A model generated the notes under the pieces. That model made no database searches. It was not told the DNA's origin and saw only the letters and a list, made by a program, of their open reading frames with translations. A DNA stretch of 64,000 bases from Chlamydomonas sphaeroides (taxonomy: Eukaryota > Chlorophyta > Chlorophyceae > Chlamydomonadales > Chlamydomonadaceae). The stretch is from positions 71,804 to 135,803 of the forward strand of contig BDDC01000045.1 of assembly GCA_001662425.1 (NCBI GenBank), written 5' to 3'. A program made the position numbers and the translations under genes. Below, piece by piece: positions 12,030 to 22,300 of the stretch (the stretch's first letter is position 1; each line of letters starts with the position of its first letter).

Positions 12030-15000
12030 TCATTGCTCGCAGTCAGCGAGTGAGAGGCGATTGAGCAGGATGAGGAAGCGCTTCTCACCGGGCACACTCC
12101 ACACAAAGCCCAGCTCCGCGCCGCTGGTGACGCGCGAGGCGCCCTTGGCGAACTCCAGGAGCTCACCGTCCACCCACCGGGGGCTGCGTCACGAGGGTGG
12201 AGGGAGGGCTCCACGCGTCAGCCTCGCTGCCGAGCCCCGCTGCCCTCGGGGACCCCGTATCATGCGGCCTGCTCCTTCCTTGTTCCTCCTAGGTCCGTGC
12301 ATTGTGGCCAGGCCTGAAGTTGGCGCCCTTAACGCAGCCAACAGCGGCCCGATGCCCCCGGTCCCAGGCTCACCTTTTGTATCCGGCCATGGCCACGCGG
12401 CCCTCGCCCTTGTACCGCGCCGTGATGCCCAGCTCGTCCGGGTACACGTCGCGGCTGTCCAAGCGGTGCCGCCGGCCGACCTGCAGGCGCGATGATGGGG
12501 CGTGAGGGAAAGAGGGCAGAGACAACCGTCAGCGCATCAGAGAAAGAGGGCAGAGGCAACCGTCAGCGCGAGAGGGAAAGAAGACAGAGGCGACCTTCAG
12601 CGCAGCGCACGCAACAGATCCCAGCGCCTGCTGCAGACACACCTCGCTTCCGCACTGGCGCATTGAACCGCACCCCCTCTTCGCACGGCCGAAGCGCAAT
12701 TCCACCCGGGGCCGGCTGGGACGCGCTTCCGCACTGGCGCATCTAACCGCGTGTGGGGGTCTGTTCTACCTAACACTGGAACACCCCAGCGCCAGGCCGC
12801 AACCCAAGCCCCACGAGCCGCCCGACCGGTCGCCTGCCCACCTTCGCGCGGAATGAGACCTCGCCCGCGGGCACGTTAGGGTCGCCCGTGACCTTGGTGG
12901 CAACCACCACCTCCTCGCCGTCCTGCATCATGCGCTGCAGCTGGATCAGCTCGGGGCCGTGCGGCCCGAAGGCGCCAAGGTACAGGCCGCAGAAGGGGTC
13001 CGAGCGCGGCAGGTCCGTGGGGATGCGGCTGTAGGTGATGCGCGTCGCGCTGCGGCCGGGCACCGGCTGCGGCGCCTGGCTGCCCAGGCCGGGCAGCGAC
13101 ATGGACGCACGGCTGGCGGCGGCGGCGCGCTGCGCAGCCGACGGCACAGTGGCGGTGGCGGAGGAGGAGCCGTCGGCCGCGAGCTCGCCGCTGACCAGGC
13201 GCTGCGCGAGCTGGCGCAGCGCGAGGGCCAGCTGCTCCGGAGGCACGGGCCGGCCGGCGCGGGCGGTCTGCAGCTGCGAGACCCGCTCCGCTAGCCGGTC
13301 GAAGGCATCTTTTGGGGCCTTGCGGCCGGCCGAGGGCCCGGCGGAGGCCGACGTGCCTGCAGCCGCGCCAGAGGTGCGGCGCGCCTCCTCCTCGGACTTA
13401 GCCATCTGCCGCATCAGCCGGCCGACCGGGATCTCAATCGTAATGCGCTGCTCCTCGTCGTTGCGCACCGACGTGGCAACCGCGTCGAGCCTGCCGTAAC
13501 CCGACGACAGCATGTCATACGAGATCTGTGTTGCGCCGCCGTCCTCATCGTCATCCTCCTCCTCGTCGAACGTGCTGCGGGCCTCGCGCGCCGCGCGGGC
13601 GTCCGAGGCCTCATCCACAGCATCCAGCATCGTCCGCCGGCCGGCGGGCGAGGTGGTGTCGGGCAGCTGCACCTCCACCTCCACCACCGGGACCTCTGCC
13701 GTGGGCGAGGCACGGCGGGCGGCGGCGCTGGCGGCCGCGGCCAGGCTGTCGCTCTCGTCGCCCGACGAGTCATCGTCGTCAATGGGCACGGCCCAGCGGG
13801 GCAGGTCGATGCTGCTGCCGCTGGCGCCTGACTCCAGGCTGCTGCGGTTGCTGACGGGGCCGGCGCTGCTGGCGGCCGAGGCAGCGGCCGAGGCGCCCTC
13901 GGGCAGCACTGAAAACGTGAACCGGTCGCGGCCCAGCATCTTCACCTGCAGGGACGGCAGCGGCACCGGCAGTGGCAGCACATCCATCACCAGGACTCCA
14001 CACACAACATCCCCAGCACAACTTGCACAGGTCGCGCACAGCGCAAAAAGTTTGCCTTGTGCGCCGGGCAAGCAAAGCCGCACCTGAGCAGGCACCCGTG
14101 TGAGCTCGGTGAGCAGGTCCTCGTCGGAGCCGTCCTCGTCGTCAGAGGGCCGCTGGAAGCCATCCAGGGAGGGGCCGCGCAGCTGCGTAGGGCTGGCGCG
14201 GGCGGCGGCTGCACCACGCGACATCGCGGGCTTCGGGTCGTCGCCCTGCAAAGCCGAGGGCCATGCCAGATTAGTCTCTGACGCGTCATCGCGAGGTGTC
14301 CACCTTGACCCAACATTCTGACACCGCAAACCACCCCTGTCCCAGCGCCCATAGCTGCCACCGCCCTCGACAGCGCCCCGCCGGCCTGTGTCCAACCCAG
14401 GCCACAGCCCGCTCACCGCCAGCGCCGCGAGCGTGGCCCGCATCTCCTCCTCCTCCCAGCTGTTAAACTGGCTCTTCACTGGCTTGGGCGGCAGCACGCT
14501 GATGCGCGCGCTGCCGTCCGCAGCCACAGCGATGCTCAGCCGCACCACGCTTGCCGGGTTCACCGCCGGCCGCTGCCCCTGAACCTGAGCCGCGGCGCCA
14601 GCCTGCGCCGCCGCCGCCGCCGCCGCCGCCGCCTTGGCCGCCTTGGCAGCCGGCGGCCGCAGCGCGACGGCCTGGTGAACCAGGTGCCCGGCCACCAGGG
14701 GCACTTCGCCTGAGGGCCCGGGGCCCGACCCACTTGACGCCGGCTCCGACCCACTTCCCGCCAGCGGCTGCGGGCGCACGAAGACCTCCATCATGGGCGT
14801 GCCCACAGTGCTGCTGCCCAGGCCGCCGTCCAGACCCGCCATGCCACGAGCGGGGCCGCGCTCTGAGCCGTCCTTCACCTGCGCCGGCAATGCAACATGC
14901 GAGCGATGCAAACAGGTGAACCTGAGAACGTTATTGGTAGGCTGCGCCCTTGCCCGCCCTGTAGCTCCGGGGCTTGTGCCGTACGCACCCTGCTCTCGCG

Positions 15001-16110
15001 GTTCTCGCGCCAGCCGTTCATGGCTGCGATGTCCCGGGCCATGTAAATGCGGCCCGTCCAGCGCCCAAACTCGGGCTTGGCGTGCAGCAGGTGGCCCTGG
15101 AAGTCGCCACTGCCGTCCTTGCCCGCCCACCAGCCCGACAGTCCGACCAGACCGCGGTCGCGGAGCTGAGCAGCTGTGTCGTACTGCTCAGCGGCCAGAG
15201 CCGCCTGTAGAATGGATGGGGCAGGGAGAAAAGTTGAGACCGGGTGGGTGCTGATATTCCAGTGAAGGATGATTACATGCTGGCGGCCAGCTGCTAGACT
15301 GTCCGTGCTAGGTGTACGGTGTTCCGTGCAAGGGGCAGTACCTGCAGCTGGCGCTGCACCGCGGCCACCGTGTCGTTGGCCTGGATCTCCGCCAGCTTGC
15401 GCTTGAAGCGCGAGGCGTCGCTGTACCGCTCCTGACGCACGGCGCTGTTCAGCTCGACCTGTGGAGGCGAGGAGAAAAGTGTATTTCACTGCATGCGTGA
15501 GTTGCAGTGCTTGTGGAGTGGTGGTCGTGCCGCAGGCGGATTACGTGCTGTCAGCAGATACCGGGTCCCTGGTGCCGCCGCCCCAACCGTAAACTGTGCC
15601 GGCCGTGCCTGATAGTGCGCCGCATCCTCTGCGAGCTCGTCCATCGCGTCAAAGTGCTTGAGCCACTCCTCCCAGCTCGCCGCGCCGCTGGCGGGTGCCA
15701 GCTCGCCGCTGGCGTCGTTGGTGGGCTGCGGACTGCCTGCGTCCTTCGGCGACAACGCTGAGCGTGTGGGCTCGCCGAACTCCAGGCTGTCAGCCGCCGT
15801 CCCCAGCTTGGGGTTCAGGGCAGCAGAAGCGCCCTGTGGAACGCGACGGCAGTGCAAAACATGGTGCGATTCACAAGTGGTCCCGGGAGCTGAGGCCCGC
15901 AGAGGCCTTGTGTTTAGGCGGAGCATCTAAGAATTTTATTTTACGCACCTGCACGCCTCCATCTCCAAGTGCTGGAAGGCAGCACGTTGCGCCACGCGGC
16001 CGAGGAAGCGTGCAGCCCCGGAAGGCTACCGTGCCAAGAGGAGAGCGAGAGCCATGTACGTGACAACTAGAGGAGCCCAAGCGGCGCCCAGGCAGCAGCG
16101 CCCTGTCCAT
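12030..16110 (-). CDS. EX1: EXECUTER family chloroplast singlet-oxygen signalling protein
   Basis: Thylakoid-associated plastid protein that in plants relays singlet-oxygen stress to the nucleus. Nine exons on the minus strand (15949-16110, 15609 or 15588 to 15833, 15342-15458, 14989-15204, 14417-14878, 14084-14245, 12842-13945, 12374-12480, 12030-12183) give about 902-909 residues; Arabidopsis EX1 is about 680. Exon 1 looks like a transit peptide. WEEWLKHFDAMDEL and the UVR-like segment VRQERYSDASRFKRKLAEI are followed by LVGLSGWWAGKDG and EFGRWTGRIYMARDIA. The C-terminal domain carries DPFCGLYLGAFGPHGPEL, DPNVPAGEVSFRAK, RYKGEGRVAMAGYK, SPRWVDGELLEF and FLILLNRLSL. The extra length is an Ala/Ser/acidic insertion in exons 5-7. 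The exon 2 donor is uncertain (GC at 15607-15608, or GT further on). Whether it is EX1 or EX2 cannot be decided. Confidence 0.93.
12504..12604. repeat. Three tandem copies of a ~33-bp unit in an EXECUTER intron
   Basis: A unit built around gaaagagggcagaggcaacc and a following gtcagcgc is repeated three times with small differences. It lies in the intron between exons 7 and 8 (12481-12841), where a second short repeat, cttccgcactggcgcat, also occurs twice (about 12647 and 12726). Minisatellite-like; no function is visible. Confidence 0.75.
12746..12790. repeat. Dispersed ~45-bp repeat, copy 1
   Basis: The segment around tctgttctacctaacactgg is closely matched at 32912-32956, and more weakly at about 43243-43270. 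This copy sits in an EXECUTER intron. The second copy lies just beyond the decayed reverse-transcriptase fragment, so it may be the tail of a retroelement. Confidence 0.6.
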
Positions 16111-16931
16111 TACTGTTCACAGAAAGATGCACCCTGCAGAGACACCCCACGGGGGGCAATGACCACACGAGGAGGCGTGCAGACTTTAAAAGGAATTGTT
16201 GGACACCGAAACGCCGGCGTCTTGCTGCAAAGAACACGCCACACGATGCTATCCTCCCGTTTGCAGGCTGGTCGAAAGACTGCTTCCTGCCTGCCCAAAC
16301 GGCCATCCAGGCATTGCATAGCAGCTGTAAGCTTCTCCATAAGTACCCACCTGCCGGGAAGCACCGAAGACAATCCAAGCCGATATCGCTTGCACGTCCA
16401 GTCCTTGTGACGGGAACCAGCTAAGATGCTTCAGCTGGCTTCTTAAGCGTGATAGCACAACGATACTGGGGGCCAGAGGCAGCGCTGAGCACTCCTAGCA
16501 CGACCAAAGCTTGCGTGCCGAGCGCGTTAATGTCCCTATCGCACAGCGCAAAGCATGTGTGTAGGCTGGCGTAGCTGGCGTATGGTTTCTCCCACGAGAT
16601 TCCGAAGCTCCCCCATTCGGGTCCCATGTCGCAATGCGGGAACCGCTCGTTTGCATCATCGTTTGGGTCGCCCAACACGCCAACACCCGCAGCCATCAGA
16701 ACACTTCAAGGCCTAGCCAACTCAACGCAATCTGTCTCGCGAAGGAACGTCCACGGTGGCACGAACCGTGGCAGCACACGAGCCAACCCCGCCGAGGCGT
16801 CGAGACTGCTGTCCGCCACCGCCTATGCCCTGCAACACCGCCCGCGAGCCACCTGGACGGCAGCAACGCCTGCGCCCTTCGATGCCTACCCATTCCCGTA
16901 CACAACCTGCGTTGCAACCTGGGCCTGCGGC
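16111..16931. other. Spacer upstream of EXECUTER
   Basis: About 820 bases between the EXECUTER start and the stop of the DJ-1-like gene, both on the minus strand. It should contain the EXECUTER promoter and the DJ-1-like 3' UTR. A 91-codon minus-strand frame (16421-16696) has no recognisable motifs. GC content is visibly lower here than in the genes. Confidence 0.5.
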
Positions 16932-18839
16932 TTACACCTCCGCCACTGCGCCCGGAGCGTTGCCTACGATTGGCGCTGCAGGTCCCGCGGGATGCACCGA
17001 CAGCGCCTCCAGCACCAGCGTCGCCACACGCGCTGCGGCAGGCACACGGACATCTCTGTCATCGACAGCTCGCCGTCAACGCAACCGGAAATGGTAGGCA
17101 AAGTTGCCAACCCGCATGCCAAGCATCCCTGCCTCCACGTGCCGATCGCTAGCCAGCCCTCACCTGCGCTGCTGTTGCTCTGGCCCGTGACAAGGTTGCC
17201 GTCCCGCACAGCGTTCTCCTCGCCAACGGGCTCAGCACGGATCTTGGCGCCAGCCTCGCGCAGCCGCGACTCGAGGGAGAAGGGCATGGCACCTGCAGCA
17301 GCCCGCCAGGCACAAGGACCACACGAGGCATAAGGTAAGCGCCCGGCGGATCGCAGTCAACAGGACAGGACGATGCTGGGTGGCATAGGAATACCGCGCA
17401 CTTCTATCCGCAATGAGTACCACGGTCGCAGTGCAGGGTGAAGCTTGGGGGGCGACCTGGCTTGCATGGCAGAGTGTGGGGCGTGCCGATGCCGCACCCG
17501 CCATGCCCGTCTTGGCCTCCTCCGCGTCCGTGTAGCAGGCGATGGTCCGGCCCGACAGCAGCGGCTTGCCCTGCGCGTCCTTGACCCCCAGCAGACCCGC
17601 GGGTCCGTGGTCCATGGCCGCCACAAGCCGGCCTGCGGCAGCGCACATGCCAACGCTTGTGGGCAAGGAACCGGAACTTCGTGAAGGCAGTACGGGGCCG
17701 GGGCTTCAGTCAACGGGGTAGCTAGACACACAGCGAGGGAGCCATGAGATGCACGACCAGCGCCCCTGCCGTGTCAGCTCAGCCTTAGCGGCCCACGCAC
17801 GGCACACACCTTTGGCGTCGGCATCCCGCACCACGCGGGCGAGCTCGGCGTGACCCGGCATGTCGCCCAGCGCGCCCTGGCCGCCCGCCAGGAAGACGCA
17901 GGCGTAGGCCTCCGGCTGCGTCACGGAGCGCAGCGGCACGGACCCACGCAGCTGTAGCATGGCCGCATCTGGGGCGTGCGGCAGCAGGGGCGCGGGCAGA
18001 CGCAGGATGGGGCAGGGCGAGTTGGGCTTCACACCAACCCCGGCAACGCCAGAGGCGTGCGCCGCCAAGGCCCCCAAGGCCTGAACCCACCGTCCACCAG
18101 GAAGCGCTCGAGCTCGGGGTGGCGCGCCTTCTCGCCGTCGCTCAGGCCGGCGGGGTCCACCGGGATCTCGCCGCCCTCCAGCGATGCCAGCGTGACGTCG
18201 TAGCCGTTGCCCTTGAAGATGTAGTACGGCACCGCCACCTCGGACAGCCTGGGGGAGGAAGGGGATGGGGGAGCGGAGAACATGCGGGACGCGGGGCGTG
18301 ACCACGGCGAGCACCGGCAGTGGAGGGAGGGGCTCCGCGAAGCGGTGCACGCGTCGGGGCGCCGGGACAGCGGCCATAGCCCAGTGGCGCCAGGGCCCCG
18401 CGACACGGGCCATAGCCCAACTTGCGTCTCGGCGTGCGCGGGTGGGGGACTCGGCGGATAGAAGGGCGGGGCAGGGCGGGACATGGGGCGGGACTGCAGC
18501 GCCAGGTGCGCTGCGCCGTGCGGTCATGGCCAAGCCCCTCCCCGTTGCGAGCGCTTGCCGCACCAGACGCCCGTGTCGTTGCGCTCGCCGGCGCTGTGCG
18601 AGGAGGTGCACACCAGCAGGATCTGGCCCTTGGCCAGCGCGTTCTTGACCTGCGGCAGCAGCGGCAGCAGCGGCAGCAGGGTCATGTGCCGGCAGCAGGG
18701 AGCAGAGCGAGCCGGCTAGCAGCAGCGGGTCCACTGGGGGTGGGGCGCCGCGCGGCGCGCGTCACGACGCCGTGTCCGCCTCGCGCGGCACCGCCGGGCC
18801 AGCGAAAACCCCGTCGCTCACCAGCTCGTGCTCGTGCAT
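16932..18839 (-). CDS. DJ-1/PfpI superfamily protein, Hsp31-like, lacking the nucleophile Cys
   Basis: Class I glutamine-amidotransferase-like fold; canonical Hsp31 members act as glutathione-independent glyoxalase/chaperones. Seven exons (18822-18839, 18564-18649, 18091-18248, 17810-17968, 17498-17632, 17164-17292, 16932-17032) give exactly 261 residues. Family motifs: QILLVCTSSHSAGERNDTG, VPYYIFKGNGYDVTLASLEG, YACVFLAGGQGALGDMP, LVAAMDHGPAGLLGVKD, FTDAEE-like CYTDAEEA, FSLESRLREAGAKI and DGNLVTGQSNSS. The nucleophilic elbow normally reads A-x-C-H-G-P; here it is A-M-D-H-G-P with Asp148 (gac, 17600-17602). The GGHG motif reads GGQG (Gln118). The fold seems intact, so it is unlikely to be a decayed gene, but cysteine-based activity is not expected. 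The ATG at 18839 gives a six-codon first exon; 18685 is an alternative start. Confidence 0.9.
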
Positions 18840-19301
18840 TGCTGCGTGAAGGTGAGCTAGGGGAGGAAGGAAGAGACGGAGCGTAAGAAGGGGGAGGGTG
18901 ACTCTCGGAGCAAGGATGGGCCCGTGGGTCGTTACTTGCACAGACGATATCACTGTTGCATGTCGTTCAATGTAATGTTCGCATGCGCGTGTACTGGCGC
19001 TCTGGTTTTCGCAGCTGATTATGGCTCTGCGCGAGACCTCCCGGACCGGCTGCCGCCGATGTGCGCCCCAGGGCCAATGACGGCCGAGGTCGCCGGTACC
19101 GCCACTCCGCGCGCCCTCTGCACGCGAGCAGCATCATCATCAGCCGCCTCGCCAACCCTCATCCCACGTTGACCTGCGTTTCCGGCACGCCCGTGCGTTG
19201 GCCCGACACCGGCGGGTCGGTGGCCCCGCGCTTCCTCGCGCCTTGCCGCGCCGCCCTGACAGCAGCGGCGACCTACCTACAGGCGCCCCTGAGCCGCAGC
19301 A
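18840..19301. promoter_or_regulatory. Divergent upstream region of DJ-1-like and 1,780-aa genes
   Basis: 462 bases lie between two divergent start codons. The left part (about 18930-19020) is less GC-rich and is the likeliest core promoter region. I cannot name an element. Confidence 0.35.
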
Positions 19302-22300
19302 ATGAGCGGCTCGGGCACTCCCCCGGGACCGCTGTCGCCCGACGGCGCCAACGCAAGCGGCGGCAAACCGCCGCGGCGGCGCCCGCTTGCACTCTCGCTG
19401 CCATCGCGAGCAAGCAAGCAGGTGTGCGCGGCTCGGCGGAGAGCCAGTTCCAAGAAGCGTTTCTGCCGAGGGGCAAGAGTTGGGCAGCCGGTTGCCCGAG
19501 CCGTTCGCATCGCCGGCCGCAGCGCCTGCCTCGAGCACCACAGCCCTTGCCGCTTAACGCTCCTACAACCCTCCCCGCATCGCGCTTCTGCCCGCGCGCC
19601 TGCCGCAGGGCTTCGCCCTCACCGACGGCCTGCTGGCCGGCCCCCCGCTGCCTCCCGGCGCCACCGCTGTGCGCGTGGTGCGCGTGGGCGGCGGCTCCGC
19701 CCTCCGCCTCGCCTTCAGCCTCAGCAGCCGCGACGAGCAAAAGAGGCAGCGCGCGGCGGACGCGGCCCCCGCGCCCGTGGTGGCGGTGCCGCCAGCGGAC
19801 CCGGGCCTGGGCCTGGGTCTCGGAGGCGCAGCGGGAGGGGTGGAGCAGGCCGGCACGGACGTGCTGGCTGCCTGGCCGCTGGGCTGCCCGGTGCTGACGC
19901 TGGCCAAGACCATCCACCGGGACAAGTCGGTGAGTGGCTTCCTGGCGGGCCTTGGGCTGGACCTGGGCTGGGTTGGGTTTGTGTTGCCATCCGGTGAGCG
20001 GAGGAAGCCGGCACGCGTCGGGGCTCCTCCGTCCGCTCCTCGCGCCTTGCTTGCCTGTCCCCGCCTCCGCGCCACCGCCGCCCTTTCGAAGCGCACGTCG
20101 CCCCACACCCACTCGCCGCCGCTCTCCCTCCTCCACAGGCCCTGGTCAACCTCCAGCTGCAGTACTCCACCGACCCAGCAGCCAACCCCGCCACCAACCC
20201 CCACCACACCGCCGGCGCCGCCGCCGCGCTCCCGGTGCCTCCCGCCTACACCGCCGCCACTGCCGCAGCGTTGGCCTCCACGCCCTTCACCCAGCCACCG
20301 CCTCCTCCCCCTAGCGTGGCCTCCGCCGGCGCTTTCGAGTCCGTCGATTGGCTGCCGGTGCCCGGCGTGTCAGCCGACGCCGGCCTCGACCTGGCCCAGC
20401 ACATGGCCACGCCGGGGGCCGGCACGCTAGTGGAGCTGACGTGGCCGACGGCACGCGGCCGGGAGCCCTACGTGCTGCGGGTGGGTCAAGCGTGAAACCA
20501 GGAGGTGCGGCGAGCGACCTGCGGCCGCTGCCGACATTGAGCACCCAGCCTGGTCGTGCAACCTGGTCGGCTTGCAGACAGCGTCCACTGCCGGCAGGAG
20601 GCCTGCCTACGCCTGCAGGCCTCCTGTCGTTGGGCCGGTGCGCCACAGCCGCTGCCTCGGGGTAGCCCCTGCCGACCTCCCGCTGCCCCCCGCCTCCGTC
20701 CCCCAGGCCCGGGTGCTGCACCTGCTGCCCGGCAGCAGCGCCGCGCGGCGCCTCACCAGCCGAGGTACGCCGGCGACCCGGGCCGCAGCCACGGAGCCGC
20801 CGTCACTCACTCGGAGTATCGCCAGCCGCTGACGCTCCCTGCCTCCGTCCTTTCCTCCACACCAACCCTCCCCTGTCCTGCCCCCTCGCCGCCCCGCCCA
20901 TGCACCTGCCGCAGCCCTGCTGCCCGCCATCTCCTCCACCTCCGACGCCGCCACGCCTCTCTCCCCGGGCCCGACCTCGCCCAGCGCCTCCGCCGGCGGC
21001 GCCGCCGGCCTGCCCTCGGGCGCCACCTCCCTCCGCAGCAGCCGGGGCCCCTCACGCACCGGCTCCGCCCGCTCCGACGTCACCGCCGCCTCGCTACCGC
21101 CGCTGGAGACCGAATACCCCGACGACGGCGGGGGCGGCGGCCCCGAGGGCATCGAGCTGGCGGAGGAGCCACCGCTGCCGCCCATGGCTATCGCACCCGA
21201 GCAGCTGCTGACGGGCCTGTTGGCGGCGAGCAGGCCGCCGCCGCTGCCGCTGGGCCAGGCAGAGCCCCTCGGCCCCGCGTCCGCAGTCGCGGCGGAGGCC
21301 GCCGCCGCCGTCGCGGCGGCGTTGGCGGCGGCGCGCGCCAGTGGCGACGGCTCGCGCGGCTCCTTGGGTGCCAGCCGCGGCAGCGCCGGTGCGTCCGGAG
21401 GCGGCGGTGGCGTGCGGGTACCTGCGGGCGCCTTCCAAGGCTCCCCCGTCGCCCTGGTGCACTCTCCTGGTGGCGGCAGAGCTGGCGGAGGCGGCAGCGC
21501 TGCCGCCGCCGCGCCGCAGGCGGGCTACTCCGCTGCCGCCTCTCCGGCGCTGGGCGGCGAGCCAACCGACAGCGGCGCCCGGGGCCTGAGCCTGGCGGCG
21601 ACTTGGCTGCAGCCCGAGCCGCAGCCACACAGTCCTGCCGGTTTCCAGGCGGAATCACCGACGCCCGCAACGCAACAGCTCGGGGCAGCGGCCGGCGCCC
21701 AGCCGGCGGCGGCGGCGGCGATGGCGGCCCTTGGCAGCGGCAGCGATGGTGAGCTTATGCCGGAGCAGGGCAAGCCAACGCAGCGGCAGAAGGTTCTTCA
21801 GGACGACGACCAGGAGGCTGCGGCGGAGCGGGAGGCGGAGCGGGAGGCTGAGCGGGTGTTGGGCATCGGCCCGGAGGCTGCGGCGGAGGGCAGCGACATG
21901 GACATGGAGCTGGGGACGGAGCAGGGCCCGCTGGTGGGCTCCCTGGAGCAGACGCCGCCGCCGCCGGCCCCCATGGAGGAGCTCACTGGCGAGGCCGAGG
22001 CGGCGGCCGCGCTGGCGGCGGCGCGGCGCGACGCCGCCGAGCACAGCGGCGGCGACGCCGCCGTCGGCGGCAGAGGTGATGGCGCAGGTGGAAATGGAGG
22101 GCTGGGCGCGGCGCGTGGCGCCGCGGCGGCGGCGCTGGTGCCGTCACCGCGGCGGCCGAGTGGTGGGCTGGCCGCTCCGGCGGAGGCGGTGGCGGTGCAC
22201 CGAGACGGCGGCGCGGCGCCGCCGCCGGCGTCGCCAGCCCGCGCGACGGCGGCTGGGACCTCGACTGAGCGCTTTAGCGAGAATGACGCGGCGCATGCGG

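Noticed and set aside
16421..16696. 91-codon minus-strand frame starting MAAGVGVLGDPNDD
   Set aside because: Mixed composition looks protein-like, but there is no homology I recognise, no splice partners, and it lies in the expected EXECUTER promoter or DJ-1-like 3' UTR.
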